From JAEUPI01 sp963814435 (GTDB lineage Bacteria; Pseudomonadota; Gammaproteobacteria; Burkholderiales; Burkholderiaceae_C): DNA of 64,000 bases. Positions 56,108 to 64,000 of this stretch are shown in pieces (position 1 is the stretch's first letter; each line of letters starts with the position of its first letter). Location: NCBI GenBank assembly GCA_963814435.1, contig CAWFCV010000035.1, positions 186,001-250,000 of the forward strand, in the 5' to 3' direction. The notes below the pieces were generated by a model. It saw nothing but the letters and a program-made list of their open reading frames with translations, had not been told where the DNA came from and ran no database searches. The position numbers were made by a program, and so were the translations under genes.

Positions 56108-56601
56108 GGTTGGGCCGCTTCCCGACCGGCCAGCAGCCTGATCGCTTCGACCAGCTGCTCGCCCTGGAACAGCACCCAGGTCACACCGGTGAGCGGCCAG
56201 GCGATGTGGATCATCCACAGCGGCAACTCGGCCAGTTCGGAGATGCGGTTGAATGCGAAGCGCGTGAACTGCCAGCCCCACCAGATGAACACCAGTGCGA
56301 AGCCGAGCACGAACACGCTGGTCACGACCTTCAGCATGGCGTTGCCGCGCGGCGAAAGCTTGGGCCAGACGTCGACCTCGAAATGCGTGCTCTCGCGGAT
56401 GCCGACCATCGCCCCGATCATGATCATCCAGACGAACAAGAAGCGCGCCATCTCCTCGGTCCAGATGTACGACGGGATCAGCGCCGTGTAGCGCGAGAAG
56501 ATCTGCAGGCTGACCGGGATGATCAGGATGCCCACCGAGATGACCAGCAGCATCGACAGCAGGCGGCTGTAGAGGACGGTGATTCGGCGGTAGAGATGCA
56601 T
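56104..56601 (-). CDS. TRAP transporter small permease DctQ
   Basis: 165 residues from ATG 56601. Four membrane helices with the family feature IWTEEMARFLFVWMIMIGAMVGIRE after the first pair. It lies 170 nt after dctP, separated by a palindromic repeat, and overlaps dctM by 4 nt. Confidence 0.9.
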   Translation of the reverse strand: MHLYRRITVLYSRLLSMLLVISVGILIIPVSLQIFSRYTALIPSYIWTEEMARFLFVWMIMIGAMVGIRESTHFEVDVWPKLSPRGNAMLKVVTSVFVLGFALVFIWWGWQFTRFAFNRISELAELPLWMIHIAWPLTGVTWVLFQGEQLVEAIRLLAGREAAQP

Positions 56602-56658
56602 GTGCAAAGTAAGGCAGCGACAGGAGCGCCTCGCCGCTCGAGCCGTTAGTCTGCGAAC

Positions 56659-56776
56659 GGCGCCACCCCGGTGGCGCCTCCCCAAGTGAACACCGCGGAT
56701 CCGGCTTTGCCGGTCCGCCGGTGTTGCCCCCTGGAGGGGGAAGCGGCCGCCAGGCCGCTTCGGGGGTGGGTCATTT
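56659..56776. repeat. Intergenic palindromic repeat, copy B, with an extra hairpin
   Basis: 56682-56776 is the second copy of the repeat at 27045-27136, sharing the GGATCCGGCTTTGCCGGTCC hairpin and GCCGCTTCGGGGGTG block. A perfect palindrome GGCGCCACC-CC-GGTGGCGCC sits beside it at 56659-56678. As in copy A, it lies inside an operon at the 3' end of a highly needed gene, here providing the stop codon of dctP. It may set a high DctP to DctQM ratio by protecting the dctP mRNA end. Confidence 0.85.
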
Positions 56777-57766
56777 GATCGCGTTGATCTTGGCGAAGAT
56801 CGTGTCGGCGCCGATCTCCTTGGCGTAGGCGTCCATCACCGGGTCGGCCAGCTTCTTCATCGCATCGCGGTCGGTGAACGGCACGCGCTTCAGCTTGCCG
56901 GCCTTTTCCAGCGCGTCGAGCTTGGCCGAGTCCTCCGAGCTTTCCACCTGCCGGCCGTAGGCGCCGGCTTCCCTGCCGGCCTTGACGATCGCGTCCTGCA
57001 GGTCCTTGGGCAGTTTGGCAAAGGTCTTGCCGGAGAAGCAGATCGGCCGGATCGTGATCGCATGCTGCGTCATCGACAGCTGCGGCGCGACCTCGTAGAA
57101 CTTCATCGCCTCCACGCCCGCGGCTTCGTTCTCGCCGGCCGAGATCACGTTGTTCTGGATCGCGTTGTAGACCTCGTTGTAGGCGATCACCGTCGGGCTC
57201 ATGCCGATCGCGCTGAAGGTGCGGCTCCAGATCGGCGCGCCCTGCACGCGCACCTTCAGGCCCTTCATCTCGGCGAGGTTGCGCACCGGCTTGTTGACGA
57301 AGATGTTGCGCGTGCCGCCGCCGGCGTAGCCGATCAGCATCACCTCGGCGTTCTTGGCCACCTCGTCGGCAATCGGTTTCAGGATGTCGGCGTCGAGCAC
57401 CTTGTTCCAGTGGTCGAGGTCGCGAAACAGGAACGGCGCGTCGATGAACGGCGCCGCCTTCGAGAACGTGCTCATGTGCGCCGGCGAGACGATGCCGTAG
57501 TCCACCGCCTTGCCCTGGGCCATGTACTCGAAGTACTGCTTCTCCAGGCCGAGCTCGCTGTTGCGGTGCAGGACGAAATTGATCGGCTTGCCGTAGTACT
57601 TCTTGACCAGCTCCTCGAACCTGAGCAGCGCCTTGTTGAAGGCATGGTCGTCGTTGAACTGCACGGCACCGTGCAGCGTGATGGCCTGGGCATGAGCCTT
57701 CTGCACGAAGGGTGCGGTGGTGGCCGCTGCGGCGGCGAGCGAGGCGATGAACTGTCTGCGTTGCAT
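56771..57766 (-). CDS. TRAP transporter substrate-binding protein DctP
   Basis: 331 residues with a signal peptide ending KAHA. Typical DctP features are FNKALLRFEELVKKYYGKPI, LKVRVQGAPIWSRTFSAIGMSP and NEVYNAIQNNVISAGENEA. The Arg in LKVRVQG contacts the carboxylate of the ligand in this family. First gene of the operon dctP-dctQ-dctM-dehydrogenase. Its stop codon lies within repeat copy B. Confidence 0.92.
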   Translation of the reverse strand: MQRRQFIASLAAAAATTAPFVQKAHAQAITLHGAVQFNDDHAFNKALLRFEELVKKYYGKPINFVLHRNSELGLEKQYFEYMAQGKAVDYGIVSPAHMSTFSKAAPFIDAPFLFRDLDHWNKVLDADILKPIADEVAKNAEVMLIGYAGGGTRNIFVNKPVRNLAEMKGLKVRVQGAPIWSRTFSAIGMSPTVIAYNEVYNAIQNNVISAGENEAAGVEAMKFYEVAPQLSMTQHAITIRPICFSGKTFAKLPKDLQDAIVKAGREAGAYGRQVESSEDSAKLDALEKAGKLKRVPFTDRDAMKKLADPVMDAYAKEIGADTIFAKINAIK

Positions 57767-58131
57767 GACCGGTCTCCTTGTCGGCGCGCACAGGCTAGCG
57801 GCCTGGCCGCCGCCGCGCATTGGGGGCAGACCCGACCGCGTGCGGCGGTTGTACGACGACTTGGCGCCGCACCTCGCCAGCGCGCGCGGGCGCACCGGCC
57901 ACTGTCCGGAAGCTGGCCACCGCGGCCTCGCGTGTCTGCCCGGTGGACAGCGTTGGCAGCGTGTGGCGCGCGGCGCAGACGCGGCCGGGGTCGCGGCCGG
58001 ACGCCGCACCGTGCCTGCCAGGCCGTACCGTCGGGGTTTGCCCTAGGCAAGGCGCCGCTGGCATCGCGCTTGCACCACAGTCGCGGTCGACGCACCCGTC
58101 GTTCCACATCGATCGCCCCTCAGGAGACCTC
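57767..58131. other. 365-bp divergent promoter region
   Basis: Between the dctP and liv binding-protein genes, both reading outward, so it must hold two promoters. It is very GC-rich. I see only the ribosome binding site CAGGAGACC before 58132 and no convincing operator. Confidence 0.5.
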
Positions 58132-59340
58132 ATGACCCGCATCACGATGCCGCGCCGCGCGGCACTTTCCGCACTTGCCCTGGCGGCCGCCTGCGCCGTG
58201 CCCGGCGCTGCCTGGGCACAGGCCAAGGAGATCAAGATCGCGCACATCTACAGCAAGACCGGCCCGCTGGAGGCCTATGGCAAGCAGACGGCGCTCGGCT
58301 TCATGATGGGGCTGGAGTACGCCACCGGCGGCACGATGACCGTCGCCGGCAAGAAGATCACCGTGATCGAGAAGGACGATCAGGGCAAGCCCGACCTCGG
58401 CAAGAGCCTGCTGTCAGCGTCGTACGGCGACGACAAGGTGGATCTGGCCGTCGGCCCCACCAGCAGCGGCGTGGCGCTGGCGATGCTGCCGGTGGCCGAG
58501 GAGTACAAGAAGGTACTGCTGGTCGAGCCGGCGGTGGCCGACTCGATCACCGGCGACAAGTGGAACAAGTACATCTTCCGCACCGGGCGCAACAGCAGCC
58601 AGGATGCGATCTCCAACGCCGTGGCGCTCGACAAGCCCGGCATCGCGATCGCCACGCTGGCGCAGGACTATGCGTTCGGGCGCGACGGCGTGAAGGCGTT
58701 CAAGGAGTCGATCAAGACCGCCAAGATCGTGCACGAGGAGTACCTGCCGACGACGACCACCGACTTCACCGCCGGCGCGCAGCGCATCATCGACAAGCTG
58801 AAGGACCTGCCCGGCCGCAAGGTGATCTGGATCATCTGGGCCGGCGGCGGCGGCAACCCGTTCAAGATCGCCGACCTCGACCTGAAGCGTTACGGCATCG
58901 AGATCGCCACCGGCGGCAACATCCTGCCGGCGATGACGGCCTACAAGCAGTTCCCCGGCATGGAGGGCGCGACCTACTACTACTTCGCGATCCCGAAGAA
59001 CCCGGTCAACGAGTGGCTGGTGGCCAACCACTACAGCAAGTTCAAGAGCCCGCCGGACTTCTTCACCGCTGGCGGCATGAGCGCGGCGATCGCGGTGGTC
59101 GAGGCGTTGAAGAAGACGCAAGGCGCCACCGACAGCAACAAGCTGATCGCCGCGATGGAGGGCATGAGCTTCGAGACGCCGAAAGGCAAGATGACCTTCC
59201 GCAAGGAAGACCACCAGGCGATGCAGTCGATGTACCACTTCAAGATCAAGGTGGATCCGGCGTTTGCCTGGGGCGTGCCCGAGCTGGTCAGCGAGATCAA
59301 GCCCGAGCAGATGAACGTGCCCATCCGCAACAAGCGATAG
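58132..59340 (+). CDS. ABC transporter substrate-binding protein, branched-chain amino acid/amide family
   Basis: 402 residues from ATG 58132, behind CAGGAGACC. Signal peptide ends AAWAQA. The mature part is a LivJ-like type I binding protein: EIKIAHIYSKTGPLEAYGKQT, AVGPTSSGVALAMLPVAEEY and LAQDYAFGRDGVKAFKES. This subfamily often binds aromatic acids or amides rather than leucine. It leads an operon with both ATPases, both permeases and an alpha/beta hydrolase. Confidence 0.92.
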   Translation: MTRITMPRRAALSALALAAACAVPGAAWAQAKEIKIAHIYSKTGPLEAYGKQTALGFMMGLEYATGGTMTVAGKKITVIEKDDQGKPDLGKSLLSASYGDDKVDLAVGPTSSGVALAMLPVAEEYKKVLLVEPAVADSITGDKWNKYIFRTGRNSSQDAISNAVALDKPGIAIATLAQDYAFGRDGVKAFKESIKTAKIVHEEYLPTTTTDFTAGAQRIIDKLKDLPGRKVIWIIWAGGGGNPFKIADLDLKRYGIEIATGGNILPAMTAYKQFPGMEGATYYYFAIPKNPVNEWLVANHYSKFKSPPDFFTAGGMSAAIAVVEALKKTQGATDSNKLIAAMEGMSFETPKGKMTFRKEDHQAMQSMYHFKIKVDPAFAWGVPELVSEIKPEQMNVPIRNKR

Positions 59341-59375
59341 GCGTTCGGCTACTGCGCGGCCGGGATCCGTCGTTG

Positions 59376-59434
59376 CGGGCCCTCCCGAAGATCCTCATGC
59401 ACCTCCAGTGCACTCCGGTCTTCGGGCCCTCCCG
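59376..59434. repeat. Complex intergenic hairpin flanked by 12-bp direct repeats
   Basis: CGGGCCCTCCCG occurs at 59376-59387 and 59423-59434. Inside, CCCGAAGA and TCTTCGGG pair over 8 bp, and TGCAC with GTGCA forms an inner stem. It lies between the binding-protein gene and livG. A stem-loop here can stabilise the abundant binding-protein mRNA. Only one copy is in the window. Confidence 0.65.
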
Positions 59435-59501
59435 CGCCTAGGCTGCCGGCCGCTCGCTACGCCTCTGGCTCTGGAAATCCGACCCGTTCAGGACTGCGCG
59501 C

Positions 59502-60329
59502 GTGCTCGAAACCCGCAACCTCACCATCCGCTTCGGCGGCCACGTGGCCGTCGATCATGTCTCGTGCCGCTTCGAGCCCGGCACGCTGACGGCGATCGTC
59601 GGCCCCAACGGCGCCGGCAAGACCACCTACTTCAACCTGATCTCGGGCCAGCTGCCGGCCAGCGAGGGCGAGGTGCTGCTGGCCGGCGAGACCATCACCA
59701 CGCTGCCGGCGCCGCTGCGCACGCGCAAGGGACTGGGCCGCGCATTCCAGCTGACGCAACTGTTCCCCAGGCTCACGGTGCAGGAGAACGTGCGCCTGGC
59801 GGTGCAGGCGCGCGAGCAGGGGCGTGGCGGGCACGGCATCGACTTCTGGCACGTGTGGCTGGATCGACGGGCCTGGATCGACGAAGCGCTGGCCATCGTC
59901 GACAGCGTGCGCCTGGCCGACAAGCGCGACGTGCCGGCCAGCGCGCTGCCGCATGGCGACCAGCGCAAGCTAGAGGTCGCCCTGCTGATGGCGCTGGACC
60001 CCAAGGTCTACATGTTCGACGAGCCCACCGCCGGCATGAGCGTCGACGAGGTGCCGGTGGTGCTCGATCTGATCCGTGCACTCAAGGCGCGCCGGGACCG
60101 GCTGATCCTGCTGGTCGAGCACAAGATGGATGTGGTGCGCGAGCTGTCGGATCGCATCATCGTGCTGCACAACGGCGCGCTGGTGGCCGACGGCGAGCCG
60201 GCGGCGGTGATCGCCTCGCCGGTGGTGCAGCAGGCCTACCTCGGTGGTCCTGCCACCGAGGCAGGCCCTTCGGCCGCGCCCGACGGCGACTCACCCCGGC
60301 CGCTCCCCGCCGAGCGGCGAGGCTCCTGA
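59502..60329 (+). CDS. livG: ABC transporter ATPase, LivG type
   Basis: 275 residues from GTG 59502. Walker A GPNGAGKTT near residue 36, LivG-type LGRAFQLTQLFPRLTVQENV, an ABC signature region reading ALPHGDQRKLEVALLMA, and Walker B KVYMFDEPTAGMS. The signature LSGG is replaced by LPHGDQ, usual in LivG. C-terminal about 25 residues are a Pro-rich tail. It is followed 1 nt later by livF. Confidence 0.92.
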   Translation: MLETRNLTIRFGGHVAVDHVSCRFEPGTLTAIVGPNGAGKTTYFNLISGQLPASEGEVLLAGETITTLPAPLRTRKGLGRAFQLTQLFPRLTVQENVRLAVQAREQGRGGHGIDFWHVWLDRRAWIDEALAIVDSVRLADKRDVPASALPHGDQRKLEVALLMALDPKVYMFDEPTAGMSVDEVPVVLDLIRALKARRDRLILLVEHKMDVVRELSDRIIVLHNGALVADGEPAAVIASPVVQQAYLGGPATEAGPSAAPDGDSPRPLPAERRGS

Positions 60330-60330
60330 C

Positions 60331-61068
60331 ATGACCGACAACCTGCTCGAGCTGAAGGGTGTGCACACGCACATCGGGGCGTACCACATCCTGCACGGCG
60401 TGGACTTGGGCGTGCCCGAGGGCCAGGTGACGATGCTGCTCGGCCGCAACGGTGCCGGCAAGACGACCACGCTGCGCACGATCATGGGCCTGTGGCCGGC
60501 CAGCCAGGGCGAACTTCGGTTTCGCGGCGAGTCGCTGCGTGGCAGGGCGACGCCGGATGTCGCGTCGCTGGGCATCGCGTACGTGCCCGAGAGCATGGGC
60601 ATCTTCACCGATCTGACGGTGCAGGAGAACATGGTTCTCGCGGCGCGCGGCGCGCGCCACGCCGGCGAGTTGGACGCGCAGCGCCTGGAGTGGATCTTCG
60701 GCTTGTTTCCGGCGCTGAAGAAGTTCTGGCTCTTCCCGGCGGGCAAACTCAGCGGCGGACAAAAGCAGATGCTGGCCGTGGCGCGCGCCATCGTCGAGCC
60801 GCGCGCGCTGCTGCTGATCGACGAGCCGAGCAAGGGCCTGGCGCCGTCGATCATCCACAACCTGATCAGCGCCTTCAACGAGCTCAAGCGCCAGAAGACC
60901 ACGATCCTGCTCGTCGAGCAGAACTTCAACATGGCCCGCGCGCTCGGCGACACGGTGGCGGTGATGGACAACGGCGCCGTCGTGCACGCCGGCGCGATGC
61001 GCGAACTGGCCGACGACGAGGCACTGCAGCAGCGGTTGCTCGGGCTTTCGCTGGGGACGCATCAATGA
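60331..61068 (+). CDS. livF: ABC transporter ATPase, LivF type
   Basis: 245 residues. Walker A GRNGAGKTTT, signature KLSGGQKQMLAVARA, Walker B ALLLIDEPSKGLAP and LVEQNFNMARALGD. It pairs with LivG to power the LivHM permease. Overlaps livH by 4 nt (ATGA), so translation is coupled. Confidence 0.93.
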   Translation: MTDNLLELKGVHTHIGAYHILHGVDLGVPEGQVTMLLGRNGAGKTTTLRTIMGLWPASQGELRFRGESLRGRATPDVASLGIAYVPESMGIFTDLTVQENMVLAARGARHAGELDAQRLEWIFGLFPALKKFWLFPAGKLSGGQKQMLAVARAIVEPRALLLIDEPSKGLAPSIIHNLISAFNELKRQKTTILLVEQNFNMARALGDTVAVMDNGAVVHAGAMRELADDEALQQRLLGLSLGTHQ

Positions 61069-62097
61069 CCTCTGCCTCCGCAGCGCTCGCCGCCGGCGCG
61101 TCCGTCCCGAAAGCCCAGTTCGACTGGAAGCCGATCGCGCTGCTGGTGAGCATCGCCGCGCTCGGCCTGCCGCTGATCGGTTCGCCGTCGACCTGGGTCA
61201 CGCTCACGGTGGCCGGCCTGGCGATGGGCATGATCGTCTTCATCATCGCGTCGGGCCTGACGCTGGTGTTCGGGCTGATGGACGTGCTGAACTTCGGCCA
61301 CGGCGTGTTCATCGCGCTCGGCGCCTTCATCGCCACCAGCGTGATGGGCGGCATGTCGGCCTGGGCCGGCGATTCGGGGGCGGCCAACCTCGTGGCGGTG
61401 TTCACCGCCATGCTGGTGGCGATGGTCGTGGCCGGCGCGGTGGGCTGGGCGTTCGAGCGCGTGATCGTGCGGCCCGTCTACGGGCTGCACCTGAAGCAGA
61501 TCCTCATCACGATGGGCGGCATGATCGTCGGCGAGGAGATGATCAAGGTGATCTGGGGGCCGCTGCAGATCCCGCTGCCGCTGCCCGATGTGCTGCGCGG
61601 CTCGTTCCTGCTCGCGCTGTTTGGTGATACGGCGGCGGTCGAGAAGTACCGCGTGCTGGCGATGCTGATCGGCGCGCTGGTGTTCGCCGCGCTGGCCTTC
61701 ACGCTCAACCGCACCAAGATCGGCCTGCTGATCCGCGCCGGCGTGCAGGACCGCGAGATGGTCGAGTCGCTCGGCTACCGCATCCGCCAGCTCTTCGTCG
61801 GCGTGTTCGTCGCCGGCAGCGCGCTGGCCGGCCTGGGCGGCGTGTTGTGGGGGCTGTACCAGCAGACCGTGGTGCCGCAGATCGGCGGCCAGGTCACGGT
61901 GCTGCTGTTCATCGTCATCATCATCGGCGGGCTGGGCTCGCACGCTCGGCTGCTTCGTCGGCGCGCTGCTGGTCGGCCTGATGGCCAACTACACCGGCTT
62001 CCTGGCGCCGAAGGTGGCGCTGTTCTCCAACATCGGCCTGATGGTCGCGGTGCTGCTGTGGCGGCCGCAGGGGCTGTACCCGGTGACGAATCGCTGA
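61065..62097 (+). CDS. livH: ABC transporter permease, LivH type (one inserted base)
   Basis: About eight membrane helices with SGLTLVFGLMDVLNFGHGVFI, the LivH fingerprint, near residue 66. The coupling loop is RAGVQDREMVESLGYRI. An extra base near 61942 breaks the frame between GGLGS and TLGCFVGALLVGLMANYTGF; corrected length is 343 residues, ending YPVTNR. It forms the pore with LivM. Confidence 0.9.
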
Positions 62098-62107
62098 ACG
62101 CAAGGCC

Positions 62108-63183
62108 ATGCTCGATCGAATCCTCTCCCACGACCTGCCGCGCAGCCGCTGGCTGGCCGCCGCGCTGGTGCTGATGGTGCTGGCACTGGCCTTCGCGCCG
62201 TTCCTGTTCCCGGGCAGCAAGGCGCTCGGCGTGGCGGCCAAGATGCTGGTGTTCGTGCTGCTGGTGGCGAGCTACGACCTGCTGCTCGGCTACACCGGCA
62301 TCGTGAGCTTCGCGCACACGATGTTCTTCGGCATCGGCGCCTACGGGGTGGCGATCGCCAGCACCGCGGCTGGCGCCGGATTTCGGCGCGCTGGCGCTCG
62401 GTGTGCTGGCGGCGCTGCTGCTGTCGCTGCTGCTGTCGCTGCTGATCGGGCTGTTCAGCCTGCGCGTGAAGGCGATCTTCTACGCGATGATCACGCTGGC
62501 CGTGGCCTCGGCGTTCCAGACGCTGGCCTCGCAGCTGTCCGACGTGACCGGCGGCGAGGACGGCCTGACGTTCAAGAATCCGGAGGTGTTGAGCCCCTCG
62601 TTCGAGCCGTTCGAGAACCCGCTTCCTCGGCGCCACGATCGACGGCAAGTTCGTCAGCTACTACCTGCTGTTCGTGGTGGTGCTGCTGCTGTTCCTCGCG
62701 CTGCTGCGCATCGTCAATTCGCCGTTCGGCCGGGTGCTGCAGGCGATCCGCGAGAACGACTTCCGCGCCGAGGCGATCGGCTACCGCACGGTGGTCTACC
62801 GCACGCTGAGCAACGTGCTGGCCGCGCTGTTCGCCACGCTGGCCGGCGCGCTGCTGGCGCTGTGGCTGCGCTACACCGGGCCGGACACCACGCTGAGCTT
62901 CGAGATCATGCTCGACATCCTGCTGATCGTCGTGATCGGCGGCATGGGCACGTTGTACGGCGCGGTGGTCGGCAGCGTGATCTTCGTCTTCGCGCAGAAC
63001 TACCTGCAGGACCTGCTCAAGCTCGGCCAGTCCGCGCTGGAAGGCGTGCCGCTGCTGGGCCAGGTGGTGTCGCCGGACCGCTGGCTGCTCTGGCTGGGCG
63101 TGCTGTTCGTGCTCGCCGTCTATCACTTCCCCAGCGGCATCGTCGGCCGCCTGCGCCTGGCGGCGGAAAGGACGCGTTCATGA
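62108..63183 (+). CDS. livM: ABC transporter permease, LivM type (two inserted bases)
   Basis: ATG 62108. N-terminal helices with SYDLLLGYTGIVSFAHTMFFGIGAY, the LivM fingerprint. The coupling loop is QAIRENDFRAEAIGYR. Breaks near 62375 and 62622 each look like one extra base; corrected length is 357 residues. The middle segment (IFYAMITLAVASAFQ) is readable in its own frame. Overlaps the hydrolase gene by 4 nt. Confidence 0.88.
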
Positions 63184-64000
63184 CGATCGAGCCCCGGTCG
63201 CGTTACCTCGGCTGTGCCGGGCGCGAGCTGCACGTCACCGAGTGGGGACCGCCGCAGGCCGAAGCCGTGGTCGCCTGGCATGGCCTGGCGCGCACCGGCC
63301 GCGACATGGACGACATCGCGGCGCACCTGGCCTCGCGCTACCGCGTGATCTGCCCCGACACCATCGGCCGCGGGCTGAGCCAGTGGAGCCCGCAGCCCGA
63401 TGCCGAGTACTGCCTGGATTTCTACGAGCAGCTCGCCGTGTCGCTGCTGGACCAGCTCGGCATCGAGCGCTGCCTGTGGCTCGGCACATCGATGGGCGGC
63501 GCGATCGGCCTGCACGCCGCGGCCGGGCGCCTGCACGGGCGCATCCGCAAGCTGGTGCTGAACGACATCGGCCCCGAGCTGCCCGCGACCGCGCAGCAGC
63601 GCATCCTCACCTACGCGGGCAACCCCAGCGCATTTGCCACGGTGAGCGAGCTCGAGCGGTACTTCCGCACCATCTACAAGCCCTATGGCTGGCTGAGCGA
63701 CGCGCAGTGGCGGCGGCTGACCGAAACCTCCACGCGGCGCCTGCCCGATGGTCGGGTGACGCCGCACTACGACCCGGCGATGGTGCGCCAGTTCGTCGCC
63801 CACCCCGACGACTACCGGCAATGGCAGGCCTGGGAGGCGCTGGCGATTCCGGTGCTGGCGTTGCGCGGCGAGCGCTCCGACCTGCTGCTGCCCGAGGTGG
63901 CCGAGGCGATGCGCACGCGCGGCGCGCGCGCCGTGGTGGTGGAGATCGCCGGCTGCGGCCATGCGCCGGCGCTGAATGTGCCCGAGCAGTTCGCGCTGGT
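63180..64000 (+). CDS. Alpha/beta hydrolase, 3' end outside window
   Basis: About 273 residues are present and the frame is open at the right edge. Oxyanion loop AWHGLARTG near residue 33, nucleophile elbow LGTSMGGAIGL near 102, and late Asp/His region with GHAPALN near 261. The family includes esterases and C-C hydrolases. Coupled to the liv genes by an ATGA overlap, so it likely hydrolyses the imported compound, perhaps an ester or amide. Confidence 0.88.
   Translation, partial: MTIEPRSRYLGCAGRELHVTEWGPPQAEAVVAWHGLARTGRDMDDIAAHLASRYRVICPDTIGRGLSQWSPQPDAEYCLDFYEQLAVSLLDQLGIERCLWLGTSMGGAIGLHAAAGRLHGRIRKLVLNDIGPELPATAQQRILTYAGNPSAFATVSELERYFRTIYKPYGWLSDAQWRRLTETSTRRLPDGRVTPHYDPAMVRQFVAHPDDYRQWQAWEALAIPVLALRGERSDLLLPEVAEAMRTRGARAVVVEIAGCGHAPALNVPEQFAL

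Noticed and set aside
53033..56491. Open frame of more than 1100 codons on the plus strand
   Set aside because: It runs antisense to rhodanese, dehydrogenase, DctM and DctQ genes with clear motifs and has His/Arg/Gln-rich composition typical of antisense frames.
1..64000. tRNA, rRNA, CRISPR array, integrase or insertion sequence
   Set aside because: None was visible on reading; tRNAscan-SE and a CRISPR finder would be the decisive checks.

Overview
The window looks like a chromosomal segment of a betaproteobacterium of order Burkholderiales, probably near the Rubrivivax/Leptothrix/Methylibium group. This is inferred from the very high G+C, densely packed overlapping operons, a Bug-type (TTT) receptor, TRAP and branched-chain ABC transporters, and a class II ribonucleotide reductase under NrdR boxes. 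No sequence search was run, so family names rest on motifs and gene order.

Layout. 1-6.7 kb: a GFA protein cut by the left edge, a metallo-beta-lactamase remnant, a BLUF photosensor, a cobalamin-dependent ribonucleotide reductase (nrdJ) interrupted by an intein, and a Fic/ribbon-helix-helix pair that looks like a toxin-antitoxin module. 7-12.3 kb: a haem-type lipoprotein facing an Arr/Arx-like molybdoenzyme operon (alpha, beta, chaperone). 12.5-14.5 kb: yaeQ and a flavin monooxygenase. 14.5-22.9 kb: an arsenic island (arsR, arsI, arsC, acr3, an arsC remnant, an ECF sigma factor, arsP, a small thioredoxin, a CDF exporter, a thioredoxin-ArsA fusion) ending in mobB. 22.9-31.4 kb: a second molybdoenzyme operon (FeS subunit, NrfD anchor, catalytic subunit, chaperone, five accessory genes). 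31.7-35.4 kb: its apparent regulator, a periplasmic binding protein, sensor kinase and sigma-54 activator. The divergent intergenic region holds a -24/-12 promoter and two near-identical palindromes. 35.5-37.6 kb: a cupin and a membrane adenylate cyclase.

37.9-46.5 kb: a malonate catabolic operon (malonyl-CoA decarboxylase, TTT receptor, malonyl-CoA synthetase, CWC protein, TRAP dctQMP) facing a PAS/sigma-54 activator. 46.5-48.5 kb: a lytic transglycosylase and a patatin. 48.6-53.7 kb: an uncharacterised set of ATP-grasp ligase, CCAEP-tail radical SAM protein, DUF971 protein and four-domain rhodanese protein. 53.9-57.8 kb: a second TRAP operon with a beta-hydroxyacid dehydrogenase. 58.1-64 kb: a Liv-type ABC transporter with an alpha/beta hydrolase running off the right edge.

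The genes fit a facultative anaerobe using molybdenum enzymes and handling arsenic: possible respiratory As chemistry sits beside As(III) and organoarsenical efflux, mobB supplies cofactor, and two FNR-like sites hint at oxygen control. Many otherwise conserved genes are broken by single-base indels, mostly insertions and clustered at 8-12, 34-35, 38.8-47 and 61.9-62.6 kb. I read these mainly as sequence errors and annotate full gene spans through them.
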